From assembly GCF_015461845.1 (NCBI RefSeq), contig NZ_JACOPW010000004.1, positions 372,001 to 436,000 on the forward strand: a DNA stretch of 64,000 nucleotides. Reading direction: 5' to 3'. Numbering within the stretch: the first letter of the stretch is position 1; each line of letters begins with the position of its first letter. Origin of the DNA: Pseudomonas mucoides. GTDB taxonomy: Bacteria; Pseudomonadota; Gammaproteobacteria; Pseudomonadales; Pseudomonadaceae. Positions 45,635 to 54,772 of the stretch are shown piece by piece. Both the position numbers and the translations under genes were made by a program. The notes beneath the pieces were generated by a model. The model was not told the DNA's origin. It worked only from the letters and a program-made list of their open reading frames with translations, and made no database searches.

Positions 45635-46600
45635 ATGACGAACTCTCGCCGCGCCGTTTTCCTCGACCACCCGTCCCTGGACCTTGGCGACCTCGACCTC
45701 AACCCGTTGCGTGATTGCTTCGACGACTTGCAACTGTTCGCGCAGACCCTGCCAGATCAAGTGATCGAACGCCTCAAGGGCGCCACGGTGGCCATCAGCA
45801 ACAAGATCCTGATCAACGCCGACGCCATCGCCGCCAGCCCCGACCTGAAGCTGATCCTGATCACCGCCACCGGCACCAACAACGTCGATCTCGCGGCCGC
45901 CCGCGCCCATGGCGTTACCGTTTGCAACTGCCAGGGTTACGGCACGCCGTCGGTGGCGCAGCACACGATCATGTTGCTGCTTAACCTGGCGACGCGCTTG
46001 GCCGATTATCAAAAAGCCGTGGGTGAAGGTCGCTGGCAGCAGGCGAAACAGTTCTGTCTGCTCGATTACCCGATCGTCGAACTGGAAGGCAAAACCCTCG
46101 GATTACTCGGCCATGGCGAACTCGGCGGCGCCGTCGCACGACTGGCCGAAGCATTCGGCATGCGCGTGCTGCTGGGTCAGATCCCGGGGCGCCCTGCCCG
46201 GCCGGATCGTTTGCCGCTGGATCAACTGTTGCCGCAGATCGACGCCCTCACCCTGCACTGCCCGCTCAACGAACACACCCGCCACTTCATCGGCGCCCGT
46301 GAACTGGCCTCGATGAAACCCGGCGCCTTCGTGGTCAATACCGCGCGCGGTGGTTTGATCGATGAGCAGGCGCTGGCCGATGCCCTGCGCAACGGTCATC
46401 TGGGCGGCGCGGCCACCGACGTACTGAGCGTAGAGCCACCGACGGCGGGCAATCCTTTGCTGGCCGATGACATCCCGCGCTTGATCGTCACCCCGCACAA
46501 CGCCTGGGGCAGTCGCGAAGCACGACAGCGAATCGTCGGGCAGTTGACCGAAAACGCGCAGGCTTTCTTCAGCGGTACAGCGCTGCGGGTCGTCAGTTGA
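45635..46600 (+). CDS. D-2-hydroxyacid dehydrogenase
   Basis: 321 residues. The Rossmann loop is GLLGHGELGGAVARLAEAFG. Catalytic Arg is in NTARGGLIDEQALADAL, Glu in the DVLSVEPP region and His in TPHNAWGSREAR. Reduces a 2-keto acid with NAD(P)H; it resembles glycerate/hydroxypyruvate reductases but the substrate is not determined. I use the ATG at 45635; a TTG precedes it by one codon. Confidence 0.9.
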   Translation: MTNSRRAVFLDHPSLDLGDLDLNPLRDCFDDLQLFAQTLPDQVIERLKGATVAISNKILINADAIAASPDLKLILITATGTNNVDLAAARAHGVTVCNCQGYGTPSVAQHTIMLLLNLATRLADYQKAVGEGRWQQAKQFCLLDYPIVELEGKTLGLLGHGELGGAVARLAEAFGMRVLLGQIPGRPARPDRLPLDQLLPQIDALTLHCPLNEHTRHFIGARELASMKPGAFVVNTARGGLIDEQALADALRNGHLGGAATDVLSVEPPTAGNPLLADDIPRLIVTPHNAWGSREARQRIVGQLTENAQAFFSGTALRVVS

Positions 46601-46633
46601 TAAACTGCCGCACTTTTTTTCAAGGAGCAGAGT

Positions 46634-47632
46634 ATGGATCCGCGCAGTGAAGTACTGCTTCGTCAGCCCGAGTTATTCCAGGGTTCGGTGTTGTTGGCCG
46701 GTTTGCCCGCCGACGATCTGCTGGGCCGACTGCCCGCTGCCCATGGTTGGTGCTGGCACGCCGGCGACCAGGCCGCGCTGGACGCCCGTTTCGCCGAGCG
46801 CAGCCATTTTGGTGTGAACGCCCCCGAGCGTGCGTTTGAAACCGCCGTGGTGTTTTTGCCCAAGTCCAAGGACCTGACCGATTACATCCTCAACGCCCTC
46901 GCCTCGCGCCTGGCCGGCCGTGAACTGTATCTGGTCGGTGAAAAACGCAGCGGCATCGAAGGCGCCGCCAAACAACTGAACCCGTTCGGCAAGCCGCGCA
47001 AACTCGACAGCGCCCGTCATTGCCAGCTCTGGTTGGTCACCGTGGCCAACGCGCCAGAAGCCAAGTCGCTGGAAAGCCTGGCGCAGACCTATGAACTGCC
47101 ACTGGCTGAAGGGCCATTGAAAGTCATCAGCCTGCCGGGCGTGTTCAGCCACGGTCGGCTGGATCGCGGCAGCGCACTGCTGCTGGAGCATCTGGACAAG
47201 TTGCCGAGCGGCCACTTGCTGGACTTCGGTTGCGGCGCTGGCGTGTTGGGCGCGGCGGTGAAGCGTCGTTATCCGCACAATCAGGTGACCTTGCTCGACG
47301 TCGATGCGTTTGCCGCGGCCAGCAGTCGCCTGACCCTGGCGGCCAATGGTCTGGAAGCTGAGGTGATTACCGGCGACGGGATCGACGCTGCACCGATGGG
47401 TTTGAGTGCGATTTTGAGCAACCCGCCGTTCCATGTCGGGGTCCATACCGATTACTTCGCTACAGAGAACTTGCTGCGAAAAGCGGCCAAACATCTGAAA
47501 AACGGCGGCGAGCTGCGGCTGGTCGCCAACAGCTTCCTGAAGTACCAACCACTGATCGAAGAGCACCTCGGCGTGTGTGCAATCAAGGCCGAGGGACAGG
47601 GTTTCCGAATCTACCGGGCCAAACGCGGCTGA
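46634..47632 (+). CDS. rsmC: 16S rRNA (guanine1207-N2)-methyltransferase
   Basis: 332 residues in two methyltransferase-like halves. The C-terminal active half has the SAM motif LLDFGCGAGVLGAAV and the catalytic SNPPFHVG motif. The N-terminal half (MDPRSEVLLRQPELFQGSVLLAG) matches RsmC, which methylates G1207 of 16S rRNA. The ribosome-binding site AAGGAG lies just upstream. Confidence 0.93.
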   Translation: MDPRSEVLLRQPELFQGSVLLAGLPADDLLGRLPAAHGWCWHAGDQAALDARFAERSHFGVNAPERAFETAVVFLPKSKDLTDYILNALASRLAGRELYLVGEKRSGIEGAAKQLNPFGKPRKLDSARHCQLWLVTVANAPEAKSLESLAQTYELPLAEGPLKVISLPGVFSHGRLDRGSALLLEHLDKLPSGHLLDFGCGAGVLGAAVKRRYPHNQVTLLDVDAFAAASSRLTLAANGLEAEVITGDGIDAAPMGLSAILSNPPFHVGVHTDYFATENLLRKAAKHLKNGGELRLVANSFLKYQPLIEEHLGVCAIKAEGQGFRIYRAKRG

Positions 47633-47680
47633 CAAATAAGTGCTTGCCTAACGGATTTTGCCTAGGCAGAATCCGCTCCG

Positions 47681-47880
47681 TCCTAGGGGAGTAGTCTCCC
47701 ACGAGCGCCATGCTCGTCCGGCATACGTCAACATACTTGGTCCTCAGACCATGGCGTATGCGACCCAAGCGTCCGCATCAGACGGTACGCAGGGTTTGAC
47801 AAGACCTATGACACGAACACCTTACCCGGGGCGGGAAGGCTGTACGTGTCATAGCCGTGTCGACCCGCCCCTTAGGAAAA
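47681..47880 (+). promoter_or_regulatory. yybP-ykoY Mn2+ riboswitch
   Basis: The two conserved aptamer signatures are present: GGGGAGTAG at 47686-47694 and CAAGACCTA at 47800-47808, whose CCTA can pair with TAGG to close P1. CTATGACACG (47806-47815) is perfectly complementary to CGTGTCATAG (47845-47854), giving an alternative fold that breaks P1. GGGGCGGG (47828-47835) can pair with CCCGCCCC (47864-47871), next to the ribosome-binding site AGG at 47874-47876. The gene below is a GDT1-family Mn exporter, the classic target. Confidence 0.85.
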
Positions 47881-47889
47881 ACCCTGATG

Positions 47890-48471
47890 ATGCTGGATTC
47901 ACTTCTCGTTCCGACCGCAATCGTTGCCTTGGCCGAAATCGGCGACAAGACGCAACTGCTCGCGCTCATTCTCGCTGCCCGCTTCCGCAAGCCATGGCCA
48001 ATCATCGCCGGCATCGTCGCCGCGACCCTGGCCAACCACGCCGCCGCCGGTGCCGTCGGTGCCTGGTTCGGCAGCTTCTTCTCGAATGCGACATTGCACT
48101 GGATCCTGGCCGCCAGCTTCACCGCGACCGCGTTGTGGACCCTGGTGCCGGACAAGATGGACGATGACGTCAGCACCGCGCGCAAGTTCGGGCCTTTCCT
48201 GACCACGCTGATTGCGTTTTTCCTGGCGGAAATGGGTGACAAGACCCAGGTCGCCACCGTGATGCTGGCGGCGCAATACCCGGATCTGTGGCTGGTCATC
48301 ATCGGCACCACTGCGGGCATGTTGATTGCCAACGTGCCGGTGGTGCTGGCCGGTAACTTTGCGGCGGACAAATTGCCATTGACCCTGATCCGTCGACTGG
48401 CGGCGTCGGCGTTCTTCATCCTGGCGATTGTTGCGGTGTACAAGGCGATGCAGAGCAGCGGTTGGGTTTAA
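47890..48471 (+). CDS. TMEM165/GDT1 family manganese exporter
   Basis: 193 residues with six hydrophobic helices. The two family signatures are EIGDKTQ (near 17) and EMGDKTQ (near 116), one in each three-helix repeat. Bacterial UPF0016 members (MneA and others) export Mn2+ across the inner membrane. A yybP-ykoY riboswitch directly upstream supports manganese. Two adjacent ATGs (47887, 47890) are possible starts. Confidence 0.92.
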   Translation: MLDSLLVPTAIVALAEIGDKTQLLALILAARFRKPWPIIAGIVAATLANHAAAGAVGAWFGSFFSNATLHWILAASFTATALWTLVPDKMDDDVSTARKFGPFLTTLIAFFLAEMGDKTQVATVMLAAQYPDLWLVIIGTTAGMLIANVPVVLAGNFAADKLPLTLIRRLAASAFFILAIVAVYKAMQSSGWV

Positions 48472-48520
48472 CCCGGCAAGTCGGTAGACCGCGATATCGT
48501 TCGTCATCGGAGCGCCGCCC

Positions 48521-48590
48521 GGAGCCGGCTCACTCCTAATAGGGTTAGTGTCGATCACAAAACCAATGTAGGAGTGAGCCGGCTCGCGAT
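48521..48590. repeat. REP-like doublet
   Basis: GAGCCGGCTCACTCCT (48522-48537) and AGGAGTGAGCCGGCTC (48570-48585) are perfect inverses. They lie between the convergent exporter and M48 protease genes. Confidence 0.7.
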
Positions 48591-48617
48591 GAGGCCCTCA
48601 CCGGCAATGCAAAAACA

Positions 48618-49433
48618 TCAGGATTTACGCGCGTTCTCGTACAACGGCATCACCTTCGGAATCGCCCCTTGCAACGCCGCGGTCCGACTGCTGGACGACG
48701 GGTGAGTGCTGAGAAACTCCGGTGGAGCCCCTTCGTCCGCCTTGCTCATTTTTTCCCACAGGGTAATCGCCGCATTCGGGTTGTAACCCGCACGTGCCGC
48801 CAGCTCCAGACCGATCAGGTCGGCTTCGTTTTCATTGGTGCGGCTGTTGGGCAAGGTCATCAACAGGTTCACGCCGTTATTCCCCACCTCGACAATCGCT
48901 GCCGGCGCACCCGCCGCTATGGCCAACTGTTGCATCAGATTCACGCCATAGGATTTGGATAACGCTTCACGGCCGTGCTCGCGCAAGGCGTGGGCGATTT
49001 CATGCCCCATCACCGCGGCCAGCTCGTCGTCAGTCAGTTGCAGTTTCTCGATCAGCCCGGTGTACACAATGATCTTGCCGCCAGGACCGCAGTTGGCGTT
49101 GAGCTCATCATTTTTGATCAGGTTGACCTCCCACTGCCATTGCGCCGCATCCGGGCGAAACGTCGGCGCCTGGGCGATGAGCCGATCGGCAATTGCTTGA
49201 ACACGCGCGGCCTCGGTACTGGTCTTGTCGAGGATGTTTTTGTTGGTCGCATCCCCCACGGTCTGCTTGTAGTCCTGCGCGTAAGCCTGATTGACCTGTT
49301 CACTCGACAACAAGGTGGTCATGTGTTGCTGGCGCACTACACCGACTTCACCTGCACTGGTCGTGTTGACGGTCTCGCAGCCGTTCAGCAGCAAGGCCGC
49401 CCCCAACACGCACGCCACCAGAGACTTGTTCAT
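48618..49433 (-). CDS. M48 family metalloprotease lipoprotein (LoiP-like)
   Basis: 271 residues with a lipobox ending at Cys19 (LLLNGCETV). The zinc motif is HEIAH at 144-148 in VMGHEIAHALREHG; the third ligand is the Glu in NENEADLIGLELAARAGY. Similar to E. coli LoiP, which cleaves outer-membrane proteins under envelope stress. The ATG is at 49433, eight bases after GGAG. Confidence 0.9.
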   Translation of the reverse strand: MNKSLVACVLGAALLLNGCETVNTTSAGEVGVVRQQHMTTLLSSEQVNQAYAQDYKQTVGDATNKNILDKTSTEAARVQAIADRLIAQAPTFRPDAAQWQWEVNLIKNDELNANCGPGGKIIVYTGLIEKLQLTDDELAAVMGHEIAHALREHGREALSKSYGVNLMQQLAIAAGAPAAIVEVGNNGVNLLMTLPNSRTNENEADLIGLELAARAGYNPNAAITLWEKMSKADEGAPPEFLSTHPSSSSRTAALQGAIPKVMPLYENARKS

Positions 49434-49646
49434 CACGGCACTCCCATAAAGCCGTCACCCGACTCGGGACGACGGCAGTAGCAAAAAATTCATACAGCAC
49501 TGACTGCCTTGCCGCACAAAGGTTCGGCACCTTTCTGATTGCGACACGGGCACGTCCAAAACAGTCATTTCACCTGCCCCCGCTCATGGCTGTCCGCCCC
49601 GCTGCCGATACACCAGCGCAGACGTCCTCTTGCGTGCGGAGCACCC

Positions 49647-51788
49647 ATGAAATTCAAGTCGATCCAGTTTTCCGTGGCCGCCCTCGCTGGCGCCATCGTA
49701 CTTAGCGTAGTCGCCGCACTGGTGCTGTACGCGTTGTTCTCCGGCGCCCGGACGCAAGACATGGTCCAGCAACGGACCCAGGCGCAATTCGAGCAAGTCA
49801 TCGAACAGCGCCTGACGTCGCTGGCGCAAACCCAGGTCAGCCAGATCCAGCGTGAACTCGAAGCACCCCTGCTGATCGCTGGCGGGCTGGTGCGGGTCAA
49901 CGCCTTGATCGGCACGCAGGGGCCCGACGGCCAGCCGCTGCTGAATGTGAGCCGCGAGCAGTTGATCAGTCTGATCAAGGAAAACGTGGCCAAGAACCCG
50001 AAGATCCTCGGCACCTATATCGGCTGGGAAAAGAACGCTCTCGACCACAACGATGCCGCCTACGTCGACACCAAAGTGACCGGCATCGACGCCAGCAACG
50101 GGCGCTTCCTGCCGTGGTGGTTCCGCAACGATGATGGCACCCTCGGCCTGGACAAGCTGGTGGACGTCGACGACCAGAAAACCCTGTCCACCGGTGTGCG
50201 CGCCAGCGAGTACTACCTGTGTTCCAAGGAAACCAAAAAATCCTGCGTGATCGATCCGGCGCCTTACAAGGTCGGCGATAAAGTCGTCATGCTCGCCTCC
50301 TTTATTGAACCGATCATGCTCAACGGCGCCTTCCAGGGCATCGTCGGCGCCGACCTGTCGGTAAACTTCATTCAGGAAATGCTCCTGGGCGCGAACCAGA
50401 AACTGTACAGCGGCGCAGGGGAAATGGCGTTGATCGGCGGTAACGGCCGGATCGTGGCCTACACCAAGGACCCGAGCAAATTCGGCGAGAAGGTCAGCGA
50501 CATCCTCGACAGCCAGCAGATCGCCAACATGGGCAACCTCAAGCATGGCGAAGTGACCTACACCGTCGACAAGGCCCACGACCGGATCGAGTTGTACCTG
50601 CCGTTCGGTATCGGCCAGACCGACGCGCGCTGGACCCTGATGCTCCAATTGCCACTGAATGCGGTGATGGCCGACCTGCAAAAACTCCAGGGTGACCTGA
50701 ATGCACAGCGCAAATCCGACACCTTCGGCATGGCCATGGTCGGTTTGTTGATCGCCGGTATCGGCTTGCTGGTGATCTGGCTGGTGGGCCACGGCATTGC
50801 CCGGCCACTCAAGCAGATGGTGGCGATGCTCGATGACATTGCCAAAGGCGAAGGCGACCTGACGCGCCGCCTGACCAGTGATCGCGCTGACGAACTGGGC
50901 TCGATTGCCAAAGGCTTCAACACATTCCTCGCCAAGTTGCAGGCGATGATCACCCAGGTCGTGACGTCGGTGCAGAGTGTCAGCGATTCGTCGGAACACA
51001 CCGCCGACATCGCCATCCGCACCAACATCGGCGTGCAGAAGCAAATGGCCGAGATCGATCAGGTGGCGACGGCGGTGCATGAAATGACCGCCACCGCCCA
51101 GGACGTGGCGCGCAATGCAACCCAGGCCGCGCAAGCCGCCAGCCATGCCGACCAGGCGGCGGCGCAGGGCATGCAGATCGTGCGGGACACCTCGAATTCG
51201 ATTGGCGTGCTGGCAATAGAAATCGGCAAGGCTGTGGGTGTGGTGCAAACCCTAGCCAAGGACAGCGAAAACATCAACGCGATCCTCACGGCCATTCGCG
51301 GGATCGCCGAGCAGACCAACCTGCTGGCCTTGAACGCGGCCATCGAAGCGGCCCGTGCCGGTGAACAGGGCCGTGGTTTTGCGGTGGTGGCCGATGAAGT
51401 GCGCAACCTGGCGCAGAAAACCCAGAAGGCCACCGAAGAAATCCAGACCATGATCCAGCAACTGCAACAAGGCACCCGCGACGTGGTGCGAGTCATGGAG
51501 GACAGCCAGAACCGTACCGACGAAAGCGTGCAGCACGCGGCGAAAGCCGCCGAGGCGCTGGAGACAATTACTCAGGCGGTGTCGGTGATCAACGACATGA
51601 ACACGCAGATTGCCAGTGCGGCCGAGGAACAGAGCGCGGTGGCGGATGACATTAACCGCAACGTGATCAACATTGGGCAAGTGGCCAATGAAGTGGCTGG
51701 CGGGGCAGATGAATCGAGCGCGGCGAGTGCGGACCTGACCAAGCTGGCTGAACAGCAGCGGCGGTTGATCAACCAGTTCAAGGTTTAG
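49647..51788 (+). CDS. Methyl-accepting chemotaxis protein, dCache type
   Basis: 713 residues. TM1 lies at about 8-32, a periplasmic dCache sensor at about 40-340, TM2 at about 360-382, HAMP at about 383-436 and the signalling domain to the end. The hairpin tip is AEQTNLLALNAAIEAARAGE. There is no C-terminal CheR/CheB-binding pentapeptide (it ends RLINQFKV). The architecture resembles PctA-type amino acid receptors, but the ligand is not determined. I start at MKFKSIQFS, the first residue of the membrane anchor. Confidence 0.92.
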   Translation: MKFKSIQFSVAALAGAIVLSVVAALVLYALFSGARTQDMVQQRTQAQFEQVIEQRLTSLAQTQVSQIQRELEAPLLIAGGLVRVNALIGTQGPDGQPLLNVSREQLISLIKENVAKNPKILGTYIGWEKNALDHNDAAYVDTKVTGIDASNGRFLPWWFRNDDGTLGLDKLVDVDDQKTLSTGVRASEYYLCSKETKKSCVIDPAPYKVGDKVVMLASFIEPIMLNGAFQGIVGADLSVNFIQEMLLGANQKLYSGAGEMALIGGNGRIVAYTKDPSKFGEKVSDILDSQQIANMGNLKHGEVTYTVDKAHDRIELYLPFGIGQTDARWTLMLQLPLNAVMADLQKLQGDLNAQRKSDTFGMAMVGLLIAGIGLLVIWLVGHGIARPLKQMVAMLDDIAKGEGDLTRRLTSDRADELGSIAKGFNTFLAKLQAMITQVVTSVQSVSDSSEHTADIAIRTNIGVQKQMAEIDQVATAVHEMTATAQDVARNATQAAQAASHADQAAAQGMQIVRDTSNSIGVLAIEIGKAVGVVQTLAKDSENINAILTAIRGIAEQTNLLALNAAIEAARAGEQGRGFAVVADEVRNLAQKTQKATEEIQTMIQQLQQGTRDVVRVMEDSQNRTDESVQHAAKAAEALETITQAVSVINDMNTQIASAAEEQSAVADDINRNVINIGQVANEVAGGADESSAASADLTKLAEQQRRLINQFKV

Positions 51789-51796
51789 TGTGCAGT

Positions 51797-51827
51797 GATC
51801 GTTCCCAGGCTCTGCGTGGGAACGATC
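51797..51827. repeat. 31-bp palindrome downstream of the chemoreceptor
   Basis: GATCGTTCCCA...TGGGAACGATC, one of the short palindromes common in Pseudomonas intergenic gaps. No U-run follows, so terminator function is uncertain. It lies between convergent stops. Confidence 0.6.
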
Positions 51828-51829
51828 AA

Positions 51830-52453
51830 TCAACCCGGGGTCAAACACTCCGGCGCATTCAGCTTCGGATCATTCACCAGATTCGCCAGCACCCGCTCGC
51901 GCAACGCCGCCGGTTCGCTGGCCAGCAAGGCCTGCAAGGTATGCAACGGCGTCTCCGGATCCAGCCACGCCGCCTGCCCCGCCTCGTCCAGAATCAACGG
52001 CCGACGCTGACTCGCCGCCGGCTGCGTGATCACCGCCGTGCTCAACCACACCTGCTCCTGCACCGGGTACGCTTCCCAGATCGCCGCAAAAAACAACGAA
52101 GAGCCCTCCCCCGGCGTCAGCCAGTACGGGCGTTTGCGCGTAGTGCCGCGCCATTCATAGAAACCATTGGCTGGTAGCAGGCAACGGCGCTCGCGAAAGG
52201 CCTGGCGAAACATCGGTTGCTCGGCGACGGTTTCAGCCCGGGCATGGGCCGGGGTGCGGGACAGGTCGGTCAGCCATGGTGGTGTCAGGCCCCAACGGGC
52301 GCGGGCCAGTTCACGCTGGCCGTCTGCACCGGCACGCAGCATCAACACCGAATCGTTGGGGGAAATATTCCACTGGGCCTGCTGATCGGCAGGGAAACCG
52401 GGCAGGGCCGCGAAGGCGGGGTTCCAGCGAAACAAGGCATAACGTCCACACAT
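51830..52453 (-). CDS. SRAP family (YedK/HMCES-like) protein, atypical site
   Basis: 207 residues. SRAP proteins crosslink to abasic sites in single-stranded DNA through Cys2, which is present (MCGRYALF). The Glu matching E. coli YedK Glu105 is Glu100 in NGFYEW. The usual NAR motif reads HAR, so His70 replaces Asn75. The segment normally holding His160 (IHDRRPLVL) reads AASQRRPLIL with Ser148 and about four residues fewer. Chemistry may be altered. It lies downstream of a DUF2007 gene on the same strand. Confidence 0.85.
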   Translation of the reverse strand: MCGRYALFRWNPAFAALPGFPADQQAQWNISPNDSVLMLRAGADGQRELARARWGLTPPWLTDLSRTPAHARAETVAEQPMFRQAFRERRCLLPANGFYEWRGTTRKRPYWLTPGEGSSLFFAAIWEAYPVQEQVWLSTAVITQPAASQRRPLILDEAGQAAWLDPETPLHTLQALLASEPAALRERVLANLVNDPKLNAPECLTPG

Positions 52454-52488
52454 GGGGCAACACGACTCTGAATAAAACGAACGTCAGC

Positions 52489-52749
52489 CTAACAGACCAG
52501 CGTGCCGGGAAAGCTTTCCGGTTCATCGCCGGGCAGCGGCAGCGCGGCATTGTACGCGGTGATCAGCTCACGGGCGTATTCGGCCTGGTCGTTATCGACG
52601 GACAACCCGAGCAGGCCGAAAATCGGCAACTCGCCCGAGCCGCCCAGCAAGTCGCGGCCCACCAGGTGCGCCTCGATGCCTTCGCTGGCGAGCATGCCTT
52701 GCAGCAATTCACCTTCCATCAGGTTTTCCGGCTCGTAGATCCGCTGCAT
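52489..52749 (-). CDS. DUF2007 small protein
   Basis: 86 residues, MQRIYEPENLMEGELLQGML..., matching the putative signal-transducing DUF2007 family with a ferredoxin-like fold resembling PII. Function unknown. It lies nine bases after the CPXCG protein gene and 35 bases before the SRAP gene, so the three are probably one operon. Confidence 0.82.
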   Translation of the reverse strand: MQRIYEPENLMEGELLQGMLASEGIEAHLVGRDLLGGSGELPIFGLLGLSVDNDQAEYARELITAYNAALPLPGDEPESFPGTLVC

Positions 52750-52758
52750 GGGCGCCCC

Positions 52759-52941
52759 TCATTCGTTCTCGCTGAAGACTTCCAGAAACCAGTCTTCGCC
52801 ATGAACCTGCAATACGAACGTGATCGGCCGACAACACACCTGACAGTCCTCGATGTAGGTCTGATCGCCGCCGGACAGGTCCACCGTCGTCTCGACCTCT
52901 TCACCACAATACGGACATTCATACAGTGCGCTTTCCAGCAT
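52759..52941 (-). CDS. CPXCG motif-containing cysteine-rich protein
   Basis: 60 residues. Two cysteine pairs, CPYCG near residue 9 and CQVCC near 34, form a likely zinc ribbon. An acidic C-terminus (LEVFSENE) follows. Function unknown; usually found beside DUF2007 in pseudomonads. Confidence 0.85.
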   Translation of the reverse strand: MLESALYECPYCGEEVETTVDLSGGDQTYIEDCQVCCRPITFVLQVHGEDWFLEVFSENE

Positions 52942-53080
52942 CGCGGTCTCCCAGGTGACTTGTGCGTATAATCGCCGGTCTATTTGCAGGGCTATTTTTG
53001 TCTGGCTATTTTTTCAGACCGTGCCCTGCCGGTTTTTGATCAAAACCTTTACTTACCCTAGCCGTTTCTAACAAGAGAGC

Positions 53081-54247
53081 ATGATGGGCGAATTCGATGC
53101 CATCCGACCTTACGACGACAGCGAAGTCCCAGCGGTACTGGACAGGCTGCTTGGCGACAAGGCGTTTCTAGATATCCTCACCCACTTCCGCTTCCCGCGT
53201 TTTGCCGGTGCTTTCGGCTGGATGCTCAAACCTCTTATAGCTCATCGGCTGCGTCGCGAGTTCGCTGGCGTGCATTCGGTGGCCACATTGCAGGACAAGG
53301 TCGAGATGTACGTCGACCACACCATCGAGCGCGCCACAGACGGTGTCACCTACACCGGCGTCGAGCAGTTCAAGTCCGGCAGCGCCTACCTGTTCATCGC
53401 CAACCACCGCGACATCGTGATGGACCCGGCCTTCGTCAACTACGCCGTGTACCACGCCGGCCTGCCGACACCGCGCATCGCGATTGGCGACAACCTGCTG
53501 CAAAAGCCGTTCGTCAGCGACCTGATGCGCCTGAACAAGAGCTTCATCGTGCACCGCTCGATCACCGGTCGCCGCGAGAAGATGGCGGCCTATCAACTGC
53601 TGTCGGCCTACATCAATCACTCGATCCGCAACGATTGCGCCTCGATCTGGATCGCCCAGGCTGAAGGCCGGGCGAAGGACGGCGACGACCGCACCGAATC
53701 GGCCATCCTCAAGATGTTCCACATGAGCCGCAAGGACGAGCCATTCGGCGAAGTCATTCAGTCGCTGAACCTCACCCCTGTGTCGATCAGCTATGAATAC
53801 GACCCGTGCGATCAGGCCAAGGCCCGCGAGTTGTTCATCCGCGCCACCACCGGCAGCTACACCAAAGTGCCGGGCGAGGACGATGTGAGCATTGCCAAGG
53901 GCATCACCGGCTACAAGGGCCGGGTCCACGTGAACTTCGCCGCGCCGATCACCGAGCTGTTCGAAGACACCAAGCAATTGGCGATCGAGATGGACAAGCA
54001 AATTCTCGGTGGCTATCGCCTGTTCCCGGTGCATTACCTGGCCTACGCCCAATGGAAAGACGCCGACCCACAATTGCAGGTGCCCAAAGCGTCTGAAGTA
54101 TTTGCGGCCGACGAACTGGCCAAGGCGCAGGAAGAATGGAACAAGCGCCTTGAGGGCTGCCCCGAGGAACATCGTCCGTTCCTGGTGCTGCAATATGCGA
54201 CGCCGGTGCGCAATCAGTACCGGGTGAAGGCCGGGTTGCCGCTGTAA
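53081..54247 (+). CDS. 1-acyl-sn-glycerol-3-phosphate acyltransferase family protein
   Basis: 388 residues, longer than PlsC (about 245). The catalytic NHRDIVMD block (HX4D) lies near residue 107, followed by NKSFIVHRSITGRREKM and a QAEGRAKDGDD segment matching the EGTR-like motif. The acyl donor and acceptor are undetermined. No predicted membrane helix stands out. It has an isolated upstream region and its own terminator. Confidence 0.87.
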   Translation: MMGEFDAIRPYDDSEVPAVLDRLLGDKAFLDILTHFRFPRFAGAFGWMLKPLIAHRLRREFAGVHSVATLQDKVEMYVDHTIERATDGVTYTGVEQFKSGSAYLFIANHRDIVMDPAFVNYAVYHAGLPTPRIAIGDNLLQKPFVSDLMRLNKSFIVHRSITGRREKMAAYQLLSAYINHSIRNDCASIWIAQAEGRAKDGDDRTESAILKMFHMSRKDEPFGEVIQSLNLTPVSISYEYDPCDQAKARELFIRATTGSYTKVPGEDDVSIAKGITGYKGRVHVNFAAPITELFEDTKQLAIEMDKQILGGYRLFPVHYLAYAQWKDADPQLQVPKASEVFAADELAKAQEEWNKRLEGCPEEHRPFLVLQYATPVRNQYRVKAGLPL

Positions 54248-54267
54248 GGCTTCCGACTGGATACGAC

Positions 54268-54292
54268 AACGGCGCCCTAGGGCGCCGTTTTC
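54268..54292. terminator. Terminator after the acyltransferase
   Basis: AACGGCGCC pairs with GGCGCCGTT around CTAG, with a short T-run on the plus strand. It may also serve the convergent small gene. Confidence 0.7.
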
Positions 54293-54311
54293 ATTGCTGC
54301 AGTTTTTGCTG

Positions 54312-54590
54312 TCAGACCCGCGTGCTGATCCACGACACCAGCAACGCCAATCCCAGGCAGGCGAAACCGAAACGATAGAAAAAGCGGTTCATGCGCAAGG
54401 TCGCCCAATCCAGGGTCGGCTCGACGTTGGGCTGGCGCTGGCGCTGGGACACGATACTGGCCATGGCGCGCTGTTCGCGGCGACGAGTGGCGTGCAGCAG
54501 CCAACTGCCGGGGAAGGCCAGCAGCAAGGCCAGCAGATTGACCAGTTTGGCGGGATGGGCGGTAAACAGCGTCATCAAATGCAGTGACAT
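54312..54590 (-). CDS. Small membrane protein, function unknown
   Basis: 92 residues from MSLHLMTLFTAHPAKL. Two hydrophobic helices (about 14-32 and 74-90) flank a basic loop (RRREQRAM...). The ribosome-binding site GAGGT lies upstream of ATG 54590. I do not recognise a domain; a longer in-frame version to 54725 is less likely. Confidence 0.65.
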   Translation of the reverse strand: MSLHLMTLFTAHPAKLVNLLALLLAFPGSWLLHATRRREQRAMASIVSQRQRQPNVEPTLDWATLRMNRFFYRFGFACLGLALLVSWISTRV

Positions 54591-54772
54591 CACGGACCTC
54601 AAACAAAACAGGTGTGGCAGGCGCCGAACCGACGACTGCGGCGCGGATTCTACCGAAAGCCTCCCCTCCTGCACCCGCTTTACGACAAATAACTGACCAT
54701 TTGGCAGATTCCTGACTTGAGTCACAGCTTCGTCATCTGAATCCGTCAGTCTCCCGCACCTCGAAAACAGAC

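Noticed and set aside
49584..51248. A 554-codon minus-strand frame over the chemoreceptor
   Set aside because: Antisense shadow of a complete methyl-accepting chemotaxis protein with clear HAMP and signalling motifs.
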